Shown in pieces: positions 8,014 through 15,658 of a DNA stretch of 64,000 nucleotides. Under the pieces are notes generated by a model. It had not been told where the DNA came from. It saw nothing but the letters and a program-made list of their open reading frames with translations, and searched no databases. The position numbers were made by a program, and so were the translations under genes. The first letter of the stretch is position 1; each line of letters begins with the position of its first letter. Location of the stretch: contig NZ_CP085840.1 of assembly GCF_020715685.1 (NCBI RefSeq), forward strand, positions 3,782,001 through 3,846,000, in the 5' to 3' direction. The DNA is from Dermatobacter hominis (GTDB lineage: Bacteria; Actinomycetota; Acidimicrobiia; Acidimicrobiales; Microtrichaceae).

Positions 8014-8651
8014 GACGCCTCCGGGTACCGCGCCGGGTGCACGACGGCGGACAGGGCGTCGATCGCGGTCGGCGGCACCGCGAGGTCGTTCGACTCCGCG
8101 TACAGGAGCAGGCTGAGGACGCGACGTGGCCCGAACCGTCGGGCCCGCTCGACGAGGTAGTCCCAGTCCATGTCGCAGCGCGCCACCAGGCCCAGCGCGT
8201 CGTACCAGTGGTGCGGCGAGTGCTCGGCCGCGGCCACCGCCTTGATCACGAGCAGGTCCTCGGGCGACACGAGCCGGAACCGGCTCCCCTTGAACGAGCC
8301 CTCGTCCGCGTGCTCGAGCATCGGCTCGTCGACGACGATGTCGCCGGTCGACCGGAAGATGATGTCGATGAGCACGTCCCGGCGGAACGCCTTGTAGAGC
8401 CAGTTCGGGTCGTGGCGCTCGGTCCGGTAGCCGGTCGCGTCGAACAGCTCGAGGAGCGCGTCGGCGTCCTCGACGTGCACGAACAGGTCGATGTCGTCGG
8501 TGCGTCGGGGTCGGGCGAGGCTCGCCGAGCCGATGCCGCCCATCACCATCACCCGCAGGTCGGTGCCGGACAGCAGCTCGGACACCTCGGCGAGGACGGA
8601 GCGGAACGTCTCCTCGGTCGGGCGCGGGCCCTCCCGGTAGTGGTCGCCCAT
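8010..8651 (-). CDS. Nucleotidyltransferase-fold protein
   Basis: A 213-residue protein with the nucleotidyltransferase signature VMGGIGSASLARPRRTDDIDLFV near residue 30: the GG-x-GS loop and the D-x-D metal pair (DIDLF). Similar proteins include AbiEii-like and other minimal nucleotidyltransferases that modify RNA, proteins or small molecules. No HEPN or antitoxin partner is adjacent; the coupled neighbours are a BON protein and a phosphoesterase. The ATG at 8651 follows a GGGTAGG element (8680-8686 on this strand), though without a clear -35. The biological target is unknown. Confidence 0.78.
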   Translation of the reverse strand: MGDHYREGPRPTEETFRSVLAEVSELLSGTDLRVMVMGGIGSASLARPRRTDDIDLFVHVEDADALLELFDATGYRTERHDPNWLYKAFRRDVLIDIIFRSTGDIVVDEPMLEHADEGSFKGSRFRLVSPEDLLVIKAVAAAEHSPHHWYDALGLVARCDMDWDYLVERARRFGPRRVLSLLLYAESNDLAVPPTAIDALSAVVHPARYPEAS

Positions 8652-8700
8652 CAGCGCTCGGGGATCGCCATGCGTGGTCCCTACCCACGCCGGGCGGGCG

Positions 8701-9624
8701 TCACGCGTTCGGTTCGTCGCCCTCGTCGTCGAGCTCGGCCCGGATCGCGTCGGCCTGGGAGCGGGCCGCCTCGGCGGCCTCGTCGGCCTCCTCGGCCGCC
8801 CGCCGGGCCGTGTCGGCCTCGGCGGCAAGCCGCGCCGCGTGGGCCTCGGCGGACCGCAGGTCCTTCTCGAGCTGGCGTCGCCGGCGCTGCGCCGCGACCG
8901 CCTCCCGGCGCGCCCGCTCCGCCCGGCGTCGCTCCTCGCGGGCGGTGGCGCCCCGGTCGGCGCGCCGAGCGGGCTCGGTGGCCGGCGGTGCCTCCTCCTC
9001 GTCGGCCCGTCCCTCGTCGGACCGTGCCTCGTCGGCCCGTCCCTCGTCGGCCCGTCCCTCGTCGGAGGGTGCCTCGACGGCGTCGGCGTCGCCGGCCCGC
9101 GCCGCCCGGTGGCGCCGGCTCGACAGCGACACGACGCGGCCACCGCCGTCGTCCGGGGACAGGGGACCCAGCCCCGATGGCGCGACGTCGTCGCGGAGCG
9201 CCCCGGCCGACAGCAGCGCGGCCACCCCGTCGTCGGTCGCGGCGGCCTGGAGCGTCCCGCGCATCCGGGACCGCCACGCCTCGCCGGAGATGCCGCTGGT
9301 GCGCTCGGCGGCGTCGAGCACGGCCTCGATCGCCTCGCGGTGCTCGGCCATGGCCGCGCGCGGGTCGCCGTCGCCGTCGAGCGCAGCTCGCAGCCGCCCG
9401 ATGCTGCCGACGAGGTCGGCGACGACGTCGGGCTCCCGTCGTGCGACGACGTTGAGGGCCCAGGCAGAGCGGGGCGGCTTGCGCGCCTCGGCGGCCCGGG
9501 CCGCGCCGTCGCGGTCGCCCTCGGCCCGGAGCCGTCGCACGAGCTCCCTGCGCGCCGCGACGAACCCGTCGGGGTCGACGGCGTAGAGGTCGTCGACGGT
9601 CGCGGGCGTCACGTCGTCGGGCAC
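8701..9624 (-). CDS. Hypothetical coiled-coil protein with acidic tandem-repeat linker
   Basis: A 307-residue conserved actinobacterial hypothetical. The N-terminal half (about 1-150) is helical with RKPPRSAWALNVVARREPD, a recognisable pattern of this uncharacterised family. Residues about 180-210 are an acidic low-complexity linker built from repeated D-E-[GA]-R-[AS] units, and the C-terminal 100 residues are a long charged coiled coil rich in Arg, Glu and Ala. No catalytic motif or membrane segment is visible. It stands alone, convergent with nothing, and upstream of it lies the divergent surE gene. I cannot assign a function. Confidence 0.75.
   Translation of the reverse strand: MPDDVTPATVDDLYAVDPDGFVAARRELVRRLRAEGDRDGAARAAEARKPPRSAWALNVVARREPDVVADLVGSIGRLRAALDGDGDPRAAMAEHREAIEAVLDAAERTSGISGEAWRSRMRGTLQAAATDDGVAALLSAGALRDDVAPSGLGPLSPDDGGGRVVSLSSRRHRAARAGDADAVEAPSDEGRADEGRADEARSDEGRADEEEAPPATEPARRADRGATAREERRRAERARREAVAAQRRRRQLEKDLRSAEAHAARLAAEADTARRAAEEADEAAEAARSQADAIRAELDDEGDEPNA
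9001..9075. repeat. 15-bp tandem repeat x5 inside a CDS
   Basis: Five head-to-tail 15-base units (GTCGGCCCGTCCCTC and close variants). They are in frame with the coiled-coil protein on the minus strand and encode repeated five-residue acidic units, so copy-number change would lengthen or shorten the linker without a frameshift. Confidence 0.85.
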
Positions 9625-9723
9625 GCCGACCGTCTACCAACGCCCGACCCCCGCCGTCGACCGCGCCCGGCGCGCTGGCGCGTCCGGGCGGTGGCGCAGC
9701 GCCGACCTGGGTAGGGCGCGGGG

Positions 9724-10548
9724 GTGGACCTCGAGCAGAACGAGCAAGGATCCGTCGCCCGTCCGGAGCGCACCGGCGCAACGAGGGCGCTCGTCACCAA
9801 CGACGACGGCGTCGGCGCACCGGGCCTCGCCGTGCTGGCCGGTGCCGCGGCGCGGCTCGGGTTCGACGTGGTCGTGGCCGCGCCGGCGTGGGACAGCAGC
9901 GGCGCGAGCGCCTCGGTGACCGCGGTGCTGGAGGAGGGGCGCTTCACCTTCGCCCCGCACGAGGTCCCCGGCTTCGACGGCCCGTGCCTCGCCGTCGACG
10001 CCGCGCCGGCCTTCATCACCCGCGCCGCGATCGCCGGCGCGTTCGGCGCGCCGCCCGACATCGTCCTCTCCGGGGTGAACGCCGGCCTCAACACCGGGCA
10101 CGCGACCGTGCACTCCGGCACCGTGGGCGCCGCCGTCACCGCCTCGGTCCTCGACCTGCCCGGGATCGCCTTCTCGCTCGACGTCGGCGCAGAGCCCCGC
10201 TGGGACACCGCCGACCGCGTCGTCGCCGCCGTGCTCTCGTCGGTGCTCGAGGAGCGGCCGGGGCCGTCGGTGCTCAACGTGAACGTCCCCGACGTGGCCG
10301 AGGACGAGCTCCGCGAGCTCCGGCCTGCGCGCCTCGCGGCGATCGGGGCCGTCACCACCACGGTGACCAGCGTCGAGCAGGGCTCGGTCCTGCTCGAGTA
10401 CGCGCCGTCGGTGGGGGACGTCCAGCCGGGGACCGACGTGGCGCTGCTGCGGGAGGGCCACGCGACGGTGACCGCCCTGCACCCGATGGCGGAGGCGGAG
10501 CTGCCGCCGGGGCTGGTCGACCGGGCGGCCCTGGCCCTGCCGCGGTGA
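9724..10548 (+). CDS. surE: 5'/3'-nucleotidase SurE
   Basis: A 274-residue SurE-family phosphatase that removes phosphate from nucleoside 5'- and 3'-monophosphates. The metal-binding motif TNDDGV (Asp 27-28) follows a short extra N-terminus; SGVNAGLNTGHATVHSGTVGAA carries the conserved Asn and the SGTVGAA motif. It is fused to its neighbour only by a GTGA overlap, so a lipid-kinase-like protein is co-translated with it. A GGGTAG hexamer at 9709-9714 lies nine bases before the GTG but no matching -35 is evident. Confidence 0.87.
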   Translation: MDLEQNEQGSVARPERTGATRALVTNDDGVGAPGLAVLAGAAARLGFDVVVAAPAWDSSGASASVTAVLEEGRFTFAPHEVPGFDGPCLAVDAAPAFITRAAIAGAFGAPPDIVLSGVNAGLNTGHATVHSGTVGAAVTASVLDLPGIAFSLDVGAEPRWDTADRVVAAVLSSVLEERPGPSVLNVNVPDVAEDELRELRPARLAAIGAVTTTVTSVEQGSVLLEYAPSVGDVQPGTDVALLREGHATVTALHPMAEAELPPGLVDRAALALPR

Positions 10549-11417
10549 GGGTCCACCTGGTCGTGAACCCGGGCGCCGGGGACGGCATGGACGGGCCTGC
10601 CGTGGTCCGGCTGGTCGAGGACGCCGGTCACGAGGTGGTCGGCACCGGTGCCGCGGATCCGGGGTGGGAGCGGTCGCTGGCACGCGAGGTCGAGCTGGTC
10701 GCGGCGGCCGGTGGCGACGGCACGATCAGCGCCGTGCTGCTCGCCGTGGCGGGGCGCGGGTTGCCGGTCGGCATCGTCCCGCTCGGCACGGCGAACAACA
10801 TCGCCGGCGACCTCGGCCTGCCGACGGGCGACCCCGCGGGAGCGGTGGCGTCGTGGCGCTCCGCTGCGACCCGACCCTTCGGCCTGCCCGTCGTGGACGG
10901 CGCACCCGGACCGCGGTTCGTCGAGTCGGTGGGCCTCGGACTGTTCGCCGAGCTGATCGCCGAAGCCGACGCGGCCGACCCCGACGAGGGCGTGGACGAG
11001 GCACGCGAGCGCCTCGCCCGACTCGTCGAGCGCGCACCCGAGTTCGACGTCCGGCTCGCGGTCGACGGACGCGAGCGCCGCGACCGCGTGATCGGCCTGG
11101 AGGTCCTCAACATCGCCTCGGTCGGCCCGCGCGTCGTGCTCGACCGCTCGACTCGCAGCGACGACGGGCGGGTGACCGTCGTCCCGATCCGGGCCGGGGA
11201 CCGCGAGGCGCTCGCCGCGTGGCTCCGTTCGCCCGGACCCCACGCGGCCGCGGTGCCGTCGGTCGAGCCTGGCGTCCGTGCCGTCGTGGTCGAGGCCGAC
11301 GCGCCGGTCCACGTGGACGACGAGGTGGTGGACGCCGACCGGGTCCTCGGGGTCACGACCGCGGCGCTCGTGTCGGTCGAGGTGCTCTCGCCGTCGTCGA
11401 GCCCCACGACCGGGTAG
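10545..11417 (+). CDS. Diacylglycerol/lipid kinase family protein (YegS/DAGK fold)
   Basis: A 290-residue ATP-dependent lipid kinase of the YegS/LCB5 fold. The N-terminal VHLVVNPGAGDG and the nucleotide-binding GGDGT at residues 56-60 are intact, followed by VPLGTANNIAGDLGLP, which is the conserved substrate/ATP segment. The C-terminal beta-sandwich domain is present. The GTG start at 10545 overlaps the surE stop. Kinase targets in actinobacteria include diacylglycerol and long-chain-base-like lipids; the substrate here is not determined. The stop codon is part of a GGGTAG string just before the next gene, which may be chance. Confidence 0.85.
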   Translation: MRVHLVVNPGAGDGMDGPAVVRLVEDAGHEVVGTGAADPGWERSLAREVELVAAAGGDGTISAVLLAVAGRGLPVGIVPLGTANNIAGDLGLPTGDPAGAVASWRSAATRPFGLPVVDGAPGPRFVESVGLGLFAELIAEADAADPDEGVDEARERLARLVERAPEFDVRLAVDGRERRDRVIGLEVLNIASVGPRVVLDRSTRSDDGRVTVVPIRAGDREALAAWLRSPGPHAAAVPSVEPGVRAVVVEADAPVHVDDEVVDADRVLGVTTAALVSVEVLSPSSSPTTG

Positions 11418-11428
11418 AACTCGTCGAC

Positions 11429-11911
11429 ATGCGGCTCCCGTCCGCGCTCGTCCCGACGTTCGCGTCGGATCGGTCGTGGCACTTCGACGTCCCGGTCGAG
11501 CACCTCTGGTCGCGGGTGACCGCGACCGACGAGTACGCCCGGTGGTGGCCCTGGCTCGCCGACTTCGACCCCGGCGGTGGGTTCCGGACCGGGGCCTCGT
11601 GGACGTGCACGGTGGCGCCGCCGCTGCCCTACCGCATCCGGTTCCGGCTGGCGATCGACGAGGTGCAGCCGGCTCGGCTGGTCCGCGCCCGGGTCACCGG
11701 TGACATCCGTGGCGAGGCGCTGCTGACGATCGACGCCGGCGAGGGCGACAGCGTGGCCCGCCTCCGGTCCCGGCTCTCGCCGGCCAACCCGCTGCTGCAG
11801 GGCTTCGGCGTGACCGCCCGTCCGCTGATCTCGTGGGGCCACGACTGGGTGCTCGACAGCGGGCAGCGCCAGTTCGTCGAGCGGGCGTTCGCGCCGGCGC
11901 CCGACCCGTAG
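11429..11911 (+). CDS. SRPBCC (START-like) family protein
   Basis: A 160-residue single-domain protein with the polyketide-cyclase/START-like pattern: an N-terminal strand SWHFDVPVEHLWSRVTATDEYARWWPWL, a central beta sheet and a long C-terminal helix. Such proteins bind hydrophobic ligands or act as cyclases or chaperone-like modules; no catalytic residue is evident. It follows the lipid kinase by 11 bases and may be the third gene of the surE transcript. Function unknown. Confidence 0.75.
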   Translation: MRLPSALVPTFASDRSWHFDVPVEHLWSRVTATDEYARWWPWLADFDPGGGFRTGASWTCTVAPPLPYRIRFRLAIDEVQPARLVRARVTGDIRGEALLTIDAGEGDSVARLRSRLSPANPLLQGFGVTARPLISWGHDWVLDSGQRQFVERAFAPAPDP

Positions 11912-11960
11912 GTCGGGCGCCGGTCGGTGCGATCGGGCAGCTCGGTGTGGGGCCGGCGGC

Positions 11961-12908
11961 TCAGCCCGCGGCGGCCTTCTTCGTGCGCCGGGCGGCCGAG
12001 GTCGCGGTCCGGCGCGTCGAGCTCGTGGCCCGGCGGGCGGTGCCGGCGGTCGTCGAGGCGGACCGCTTGGCGGTCGTGCGCGTCCGGCCGGCGCCCTTCC
12101 GGGCCGAGGTCGCAGTGCCCTTGGCTCCGGCCGTCGCCGCCTTGGCGGTGCGGGTCGCGCCGTCGGTCGCGCTCCGGGCGGTGCGCTGGGCGCCCTTCGC
12201 CGCCTGTCGTGCCGAACCCACGGCACGATCGGTGACGGCCTCGGCGCCCCGTCGGACCTGCTCGGTCTGGCGGCGTGCCGTCGACGAGCCGGTCGGCGCG
12301 GGCTGGCTGACCGACCGGCCGCTCACCCTCCCGACGAGGTCGCCGGCGGCCCGGGCGGCGCCGCCGACCACGCCCTTCACCGTGTCGCCGACCCGGTCGA
12401 CGACACCGAGGACCGGTCCGACGAGCAGCGTCAGCGGGCCGGACTGCGGCGCACGCGGGTGCGGGTGGGTGGGTGCACCCTTCCGGGCCGCGGCCATGGC
12501 GTCACCGAGGTCGTTGAGCTCGTTGCGGCCGAGCTCGTCGCGCACCTTCGGGAAGAACTCGGACTCCTCCTCCGACACGTGGTGGCGGACGTTCTCCATG
12601 AGCACGCGCACCTTCGCGTCGAAGCGCTCGTCCTGCGGATCCATCTTCTCGAGCTCCGACAGCTCCCACTTCACGATGTGGTGCTCCTCGATGCTCTCGA
12701 GGGCGAGATCCTCGGTGTCGGAGGCCTCCTCGCGAGCGGCCGGGTAGAAGACCTGCTCCTCGATGGCGGCGTGCTGCGAGAGCTCCTCGATGATGCGGTC
12801 GACGACCCTGCGCTTCTCGGCGTAGGCGCGGTCGCCCGCCTGCTCGTAGCGGCGGAACAGCTGCTCGACGGTCCGGTGGTCCTTCTTCAGCAGGGTGATG
12901 GCATCCAT
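11961..12908 (-). CDS. Hemerythrin HHE protein with histone H1-like basic tail
   Basis: A 315-residue two-part protein. Residues 1-145 are a hemerythrin HHE helical bundle; the di-iron ligands can be placed at His11, His46, Glu50, His76/77, His109/110 and Glu113/114. A glycine/valine-rich segment (about 155-195) follows. Residues about 208-315 are almost only Ala, Thr, Ser, Arg, Lys and Gly, and the last 64 residues contain no Asp or Glu, like the tails of HupB, HctB or histone H1. I infer DNA binding by the tail and oxygen, nitric-oxide or iron sensing or storage by the bundle. A GTTG-N15-GGGTAG promoter sits before the ATG. Confidence 0.85.
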   Translation of the reverse strand: MDAITLLKKDHRTVEQLFRRYEQAGDRAYAEKRRVVDRIIEELSQHAAIEEQVFYPAAREEASDTEDLALESIEEHHIVKWELSELEKMDPQDERFDAKVRVLMENVRHHVSEEESEFFPKVRDELGRNELNDLGDAMAAARKGAPTHPHPRAPQSGPLTLLVGPVLGVVDRVGDTVKGVVGGAARAAGDLVGRVSGRSVSQPAPTGSSTARRQTEQVRRGAEAVTDRAVGSARQAAKGAQRTARSATDGATRTAKAATAGAKGTATSARKGAGRTRTTAKRSASTTAGTARRATSSTRRTATSAARRTKKAAAG

Positions 12909-12918
12909 GGGAGCCGCG

Positions 12919-12943
12919 CTACCCCGGTCGCGTGTCGTTCAAC
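12919..12943 (-). promoter_or_regulatory. SigB/SigF-like promoter of the hemerythrin gene
   Basis: Reading the minus strand, GTTG (12943-12940) is followed after 15 bases by GGGTAG (12924-12919), ten bases before the ATG at 12908. Confidence 0.5.
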
Positions 12944-13011
12944 CGGGATGTGACGACGATCGCAGCAGCCGGTGGCGTCGGCCTCACCCGTGGTCCCGGG
13001 GCGTGCGGCGG

Positions 13012-13266
13012 TCACTCCACCGCGTTGCCGTACGCCGTGTCGCCCCAACGATGGTGCTCCGACATGTCGTCGCCGTCGCCGCTGTCGGGGAACTCGGTGG
13101 GGGAGCCCTCGTCGGGCACCGGGTCGCCGGCGGGCGGCGGTGAGCTCGTGGCGTCGTCGACCTCGGCGCCCGCGTCGCCGCGCTCGGCGGCCGCGTGCTC
13201 GCCCTCGGGCGGCTCGCCGAGCTCGGAGGGCCGGGGCGCCCGCTCGGTGGGTCCGGACGCGGTCAC
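13012..13266 (-). CDS. Acidic hypothetical microprotein (84 aa)
   Basis: An 84-residue, strongly acidic and proline-rich protein with no hydrophobic stretch, cysteine pair or recognised domain. It ends in a less acidic segment, MSEHHRWGDTAYGNAVE, that may be the functional end. The GTG start at 13266 overlaps the stop of the next acidic gene upstream (GTGA), so the two are co-translated from the promoter at 13464-13488. It is intrinsically disordered in appearance. No function can be assigned. Confidence 0.6.
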   Translation of the reverse strand: MTASGPTERAPRPSELGEPPEGEHAAAERGDAGAEVDDATSSPPPAGDPVPDEGSPTEFPDSGDGDDMSEHHRWGDTAYGNAVE

Positions 13267-13454
13267 GCCGGCTCGTTGGGCTCGGCAGGCTCGTCGTCGC
13301 GCTCGATGCCGGCGCCGGGGGCGCCGTCCTCCTGCTCGGCGTCGCCCTCTGCGGGTCCGTCGTCGGTCGCGGCGGGCTCGCCGTTGGCGGCATCCGCGTC
13401 GCGGACCGCCTGCCGGGTCGCCTGGCGCTGTTCGTCCTGCGGGGTGTTGGCCAT
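13263..13454 (-). CDS. Acidic hypothetical microprotein (63 aa)
   Basis: A 63-residue protein starting MANTPQDEQRQATRQAVRDAD: a short mixed-charge helix followed by an acidic Glu/Asp/Gly/Pro-rich tail. No known domain. The ATG at 13454 lies ten bases from a GTCT-N15-GGGTAC promoter, and the stop overlaps the start of the following acidic gene. Its neighbour on the other strand (13591) is another acidic microprotein under an equivalent promoter. Confidence 0.6.
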   Translation of the reverse strand: MANTPQDEQRQATRQAVRDADAANGEPAATDDGPAEGDAEQEDGAPGAGIERDDEPAEPNEPA

Positions 13455-13463
13455 GCACGCGAC

Positions 13464-13488
13464 GTACCCGTCGGACGGCGGTCCAGAC
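13464..13488 (-). promoter_or_regulatory. SigB/SigF-like promoter of the acidic pair
   Basis: On the minus strand GTCT (13488-13485), a 15-base spacer and GGGTAC (13469-13464) precede the ATG at 13454. Confidence 0.5.
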
Positions 13489-13528
13489 ACCCGACGCCAT
13501 CGGCGCGAGGGAGGGGCCGCCCGTGCGC

Positions 13529-13554
13529 GTCTCGACGGCCGGGGCGTCGGGTAG
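13529..13554 (+). promoter_or_regulatory. SigB/SigF-like promoter of the 71-aa protein and F420 enzyme
   Basis: GTCT at 13529-13532, a 16-base spacer and GGGTAG at 13549-13554. It is divergent from the equivalent promoter at 13464-13488; the two -35 elements are 40 bases apart. Confidence 0.5.
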
Positions 13555-13590
13555 GGCCGCGCCGATCGAGGCCACGACCAGGAGGAGCCG

Positions 13591-13806
13591 ATGTCGCAGC
13601 GAGAGCCGTCGACCGACCCGGAGGGCAACCGCGAGGCCCAGCCCGCGAGCGCCGAGGACGTGGAGGACAGCGCCGAGACCGTCGAACGCGAGCAGGCCCA
13701 CACGCGCCCGATCGGCGACGACGCCGGCATCAACCCCGGGCGGCAGCAGGGCTCCGAGTCGGGCCCGGAGCACGACGCCGCCGAACCGCCCGAGGAGGCC
13801 CGGTGA
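13591..13806 (+). CDS. Acidic hypothetical microprotein (71 aa)
   Basis: A 71-residue Glu-rich, hydrophilic protein with no predicted membrane segment or domain. Its start is well supported by AGGAGG upstream of the ATG. The stop overlaps the GTG of the F420-dependent enzyme that follows, so the two are translationally coupled. This links at least one of the acidic microproteins of this region to F420 redox metabolism. Function unknown. Confidence 0.65.
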   Translation: MSQREPSTDPEGNREAQPASAEDVEDSAETVEREQAHTRPIGDDAGINPGRQQGSESGPEHDAAEPPEEAR

Positions 13807-14774
13807 CGAGGTTCGGCTTCACCCTCTCGAGCGAGGAGCACGACCCGGCGACCCTCGTCGAGCAGGCCCGCATGGCCGAGGACCACGGGTTCGACTTCGT
13901 GTCGATCAGCGACCACTACCACCCGTGGGTCACCGAGCAGGGCCACAGCGGCTTCGTGTGGTCGGTGCTCGGGGCGCTGTCGGTCGCGACGTCGTCGCTC
14001 GAGGTCGGCGTCGGCGTCACCTGCCCGCTGGTCCGCATCCACCCCGCCGTGATGGCCCAGGCGACGGCCACGACGTCGCTGATGCTGGGCGACCGCTTCT
14101 ACTGGGGCGTCGGCACGGGCGAGGCGCTGAACGAGCACATCCTCGGCCATCGCTGGCCGACGCCCGAGGCGCGGCGGGAGATGCTCGAGGAGGCGATCGA
14201 GGTGATCCGTCGGCTGTGGACGGGCGACACCGTCGACCACCACGGCCGCTATTACACGGTCGAGAACGCCCGCATCTTCGATCCCCCCGAGGTCGACGTC
14301 CCCATCGTCGTGTCGGGCTTCGGCGACGCGGCGGTCGAGCTCGCCGGCCGCATCGGCGACGGGTTCTGGGGCCACGCCCCCGAGCGAGAGGTCATCGAGA
14401 AGTACGAGAAGAGCGGCGGGAGCGGCACCCGCTGGGCCCAGGTGACGATGTGCTGGGGGCCCGACGAGGAGGCGGCGCGGGAGACGTTGCACCGGATCTG
14501 GCCGAACAGCGGACTGGCCGGCCAGCTGGCCCAGGACCTGCCGACGTGGACGCACTTCGAGCAGGCGACATCGATGCTGACCGTCGACCAGACGGTGGGC
14601 GACACGCCGTGCGGACCCGACCCGGGTCCGGTGGTGGAGTCGGCGATGGCCTTCGTCGACGCCGGCTACGACCACGTCTACTTCCACCAGGTCGGCCGGG
14701 ACCAGGAGGGCTTCATGGGCTTCTGGGACGACGAGCTCCGTCCGGCGCTCGAGGAGGCGACCCCGCGTCGCTGA
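13803..14774 (+). CDS. F420-dependent oxidoreductase, G6PDH family (LLM)
   Basis: A 323-residue TIM-barrel enzyme of the luciferase-like class. The N-terminus FGFTLSSEEHDPATLVEQA and the segments FVSISDHYHPW, GHSGFVWSVLGALS and VGTGEALNEHILGHRWP are the hallmark of the family that includes F420-dependent glucose-6-phosphate dehydrogenase relatives. It would pass hydride between a sugar phosphate, alcohol or related substrate and F420, perhaps supplying F420H2 under stress. The GTG start overlaps the acidic protein's stop. The true substrate is not known; true Fgd and hydroxymycolate-type relatives share these motifs. Confidence 0.85.
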   Translation: MTRFGFTLSSEEHDPATLVEQARMAEDHGFDFVSISDHYHPWVTEQGHSGFVWSVLGALSVATSSLEVGVGVTCPLVRIHPAVMAQATATTSLMLGDRFYWGVGTGEALNEHILGHRWPTPEARREMLEEAIEVIRRLWTGDTVDHHGRYYTVENARIFDPPEVDVPIVVSGFGDAAVELAGRIGDGFWGHAPEREVIEKYEKSGGSGTRWAQVTMCWGPDEEAARETLHRIWPNSGLAGQLAQDLPTWTHFEQATSMLTVDQTVGDTPCGPDPGPVVESAMAFVDAGYDHVYFHQVGRDQEGFMGFWDDELRPALEEATPRR

Positions 14775-14813
14775 CGCCGACGGCGGCCGGAGCGGGTCGA
14801 TCGCCGGCCCGGC

Positions 14814-15026
14814 TCAGTCGGCGCCCTCGCCGAGGTCGTCGTCGGCGGCAGCGTGGACGTCGGCGACGTCGGGGACCCGGTCCCACTCGAGGTCGGGCCG
14901 GTCCGCCGGGACCTCGGGCACCTCCTCGTCATCGCCCTCGGACGCGGCGTCGTCGCCCTCGGGCGCGGCGTCGTCCGGCCCGGTCGGTGCGCCGTCGTCG
15001 TGTTCGCCCTCGCGTCCTGGTGCCAT
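14814..15026 (-). CDS. Acidic hypothetical microprotein (70 aa)
   Basis: A 70-residue protein in which Asp, Glu, Ala and Pro make up most residues; no basic patch, no membrane segment. AGGAGG precedes the ATG by a normal distance. A GTCT-N16-GGGTAG promoter lies upstream, within the last codons of the DUF6328 gene. It is the fourth acidic microprotein in 2 kb. No function can be assigned. Confidence 0.6.
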   Translation of the reverse strand: MAPGREGEHDDGAPTGPDDAAPEGDDAASEGDDEEVPEVPADRPDLEWDRVPDVADVHAAADDDLGEGAD

Positions 15027-15059
15027 CGTGGGACCTCCTGTCGCCCGCCGCGCCCGGGC

Positions 15060-15085
15060 CTACCCCGGATCGGCGGCCGGGAGAC
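15060..15085 (-). promoter_or_regulatory. SigB/SigF-like promoter of the 70-aa acidic protein
   Basis: On the minus strand GTCT (15085-15082), a 16-base spacer and GGGTAG (15065-15060). It overlaps the end of the DUF6328 coding region, so the acidic gene has its own promoter even though it follows in the same direction. Confidence 0.5.
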
Positions 15086-15647
15086 GCCCCGCCCCGCCGT
15101 CGGGCTCCTCGCGACGGCCGGAGCCGTCGACGAGCGTCGGCACCACGACCCAGAACACGAGGACGAGCGCGAGCACCGTGCCGGTGACCAGCCACGCCAC
15201 GACGGCGTCGAACACGAAGCGCATCACGCAGTGCAGCGCCGACAGCAGGGCGAGGCACATGAACGCCAGCCCGAGCCCCTCCATCCGGATCGACCACACG
15301 AGCCGTGCGCTCCGGGCCCGCCGGCGGGCGACCCGGTGGAAGGCGATCGGCGTCACGAACGCGACGGTCGCGACCATCGCGCTGCACATCGACGTGGCGA
15401 ACGCGATGCGCCCCGGCTCGTCGAGCTCGTCGAACCGCGACGCGAACGGGACCGTGAACAGGAAGGCCAGCAGCACCTGCACGCCCGGCAGCAGCACCCG
15501 CAGCTCCTGGAGGAGCCCGTAGTAGCGCTGGCGCAGCTCGACCCGGTCCTTCGAGTCGTCGAGCAGCGAGGCCGGCCGGTCGTCGTCGTCGATGTCCTCC
15601 ATGTCGTGCGAGCGACCGTCGGTGCGCTGCGGTGCTGTCTCATCCAT
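15060..15647 (-). CDS. DUF6328 membrane protein
   Basis: A 195-residue protein with a charged N-terminus, the family signature YYGLLQELRVLLPGVQVLLAFLFTVPF, and four hydrophobic segments at about residues 55-70, 85-105, 125-145 and 155-175. It matches the DUF6328 family of small actinobacterial membrane proteins of unknown role. GGCT-N16-GGGTAG stands before the ATG, one base away from the GTCT version seen at its neighbours. It is followed in the same direction by an acidic microprotein. Confidence 0.78.
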   Translation of the reverse strand: MDETAPQRTDGRSHDMEDIDDDDRPASLLDDSKDRVELRQRYYGLLQELRVLLPGVQVLLAFLFTVPFASRFDELDEPGRIAFATSMCSAMVATVAFVTPIAFHRVARRRARSARLVWSIRMEGLGLAFMCLALLSALHCVMRFVFDAVVAWLVTGTVLALVLVFWVVVPTLVDGSGRREEPDGGAGRLPAADPG

Positions 15648-15658
15648 CGCAGCGGGTC

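Noticed and set aside
8010-8651. Nucleotidyltransferase as an AbiEii or MNT toxin of a toxin-antitoxin pair
   Set aside because: The coupled neighbours are a BON protein and a phosphatase; no AbiEi-like or HEPN gene is present.
11412-11417. GGGTAG before the SRPBCC gene as another stress promoter
   Set aside because: It includes the stop codon of the lipid kinase gene, has no -35 match, and the gene is probably in the surE transcript.
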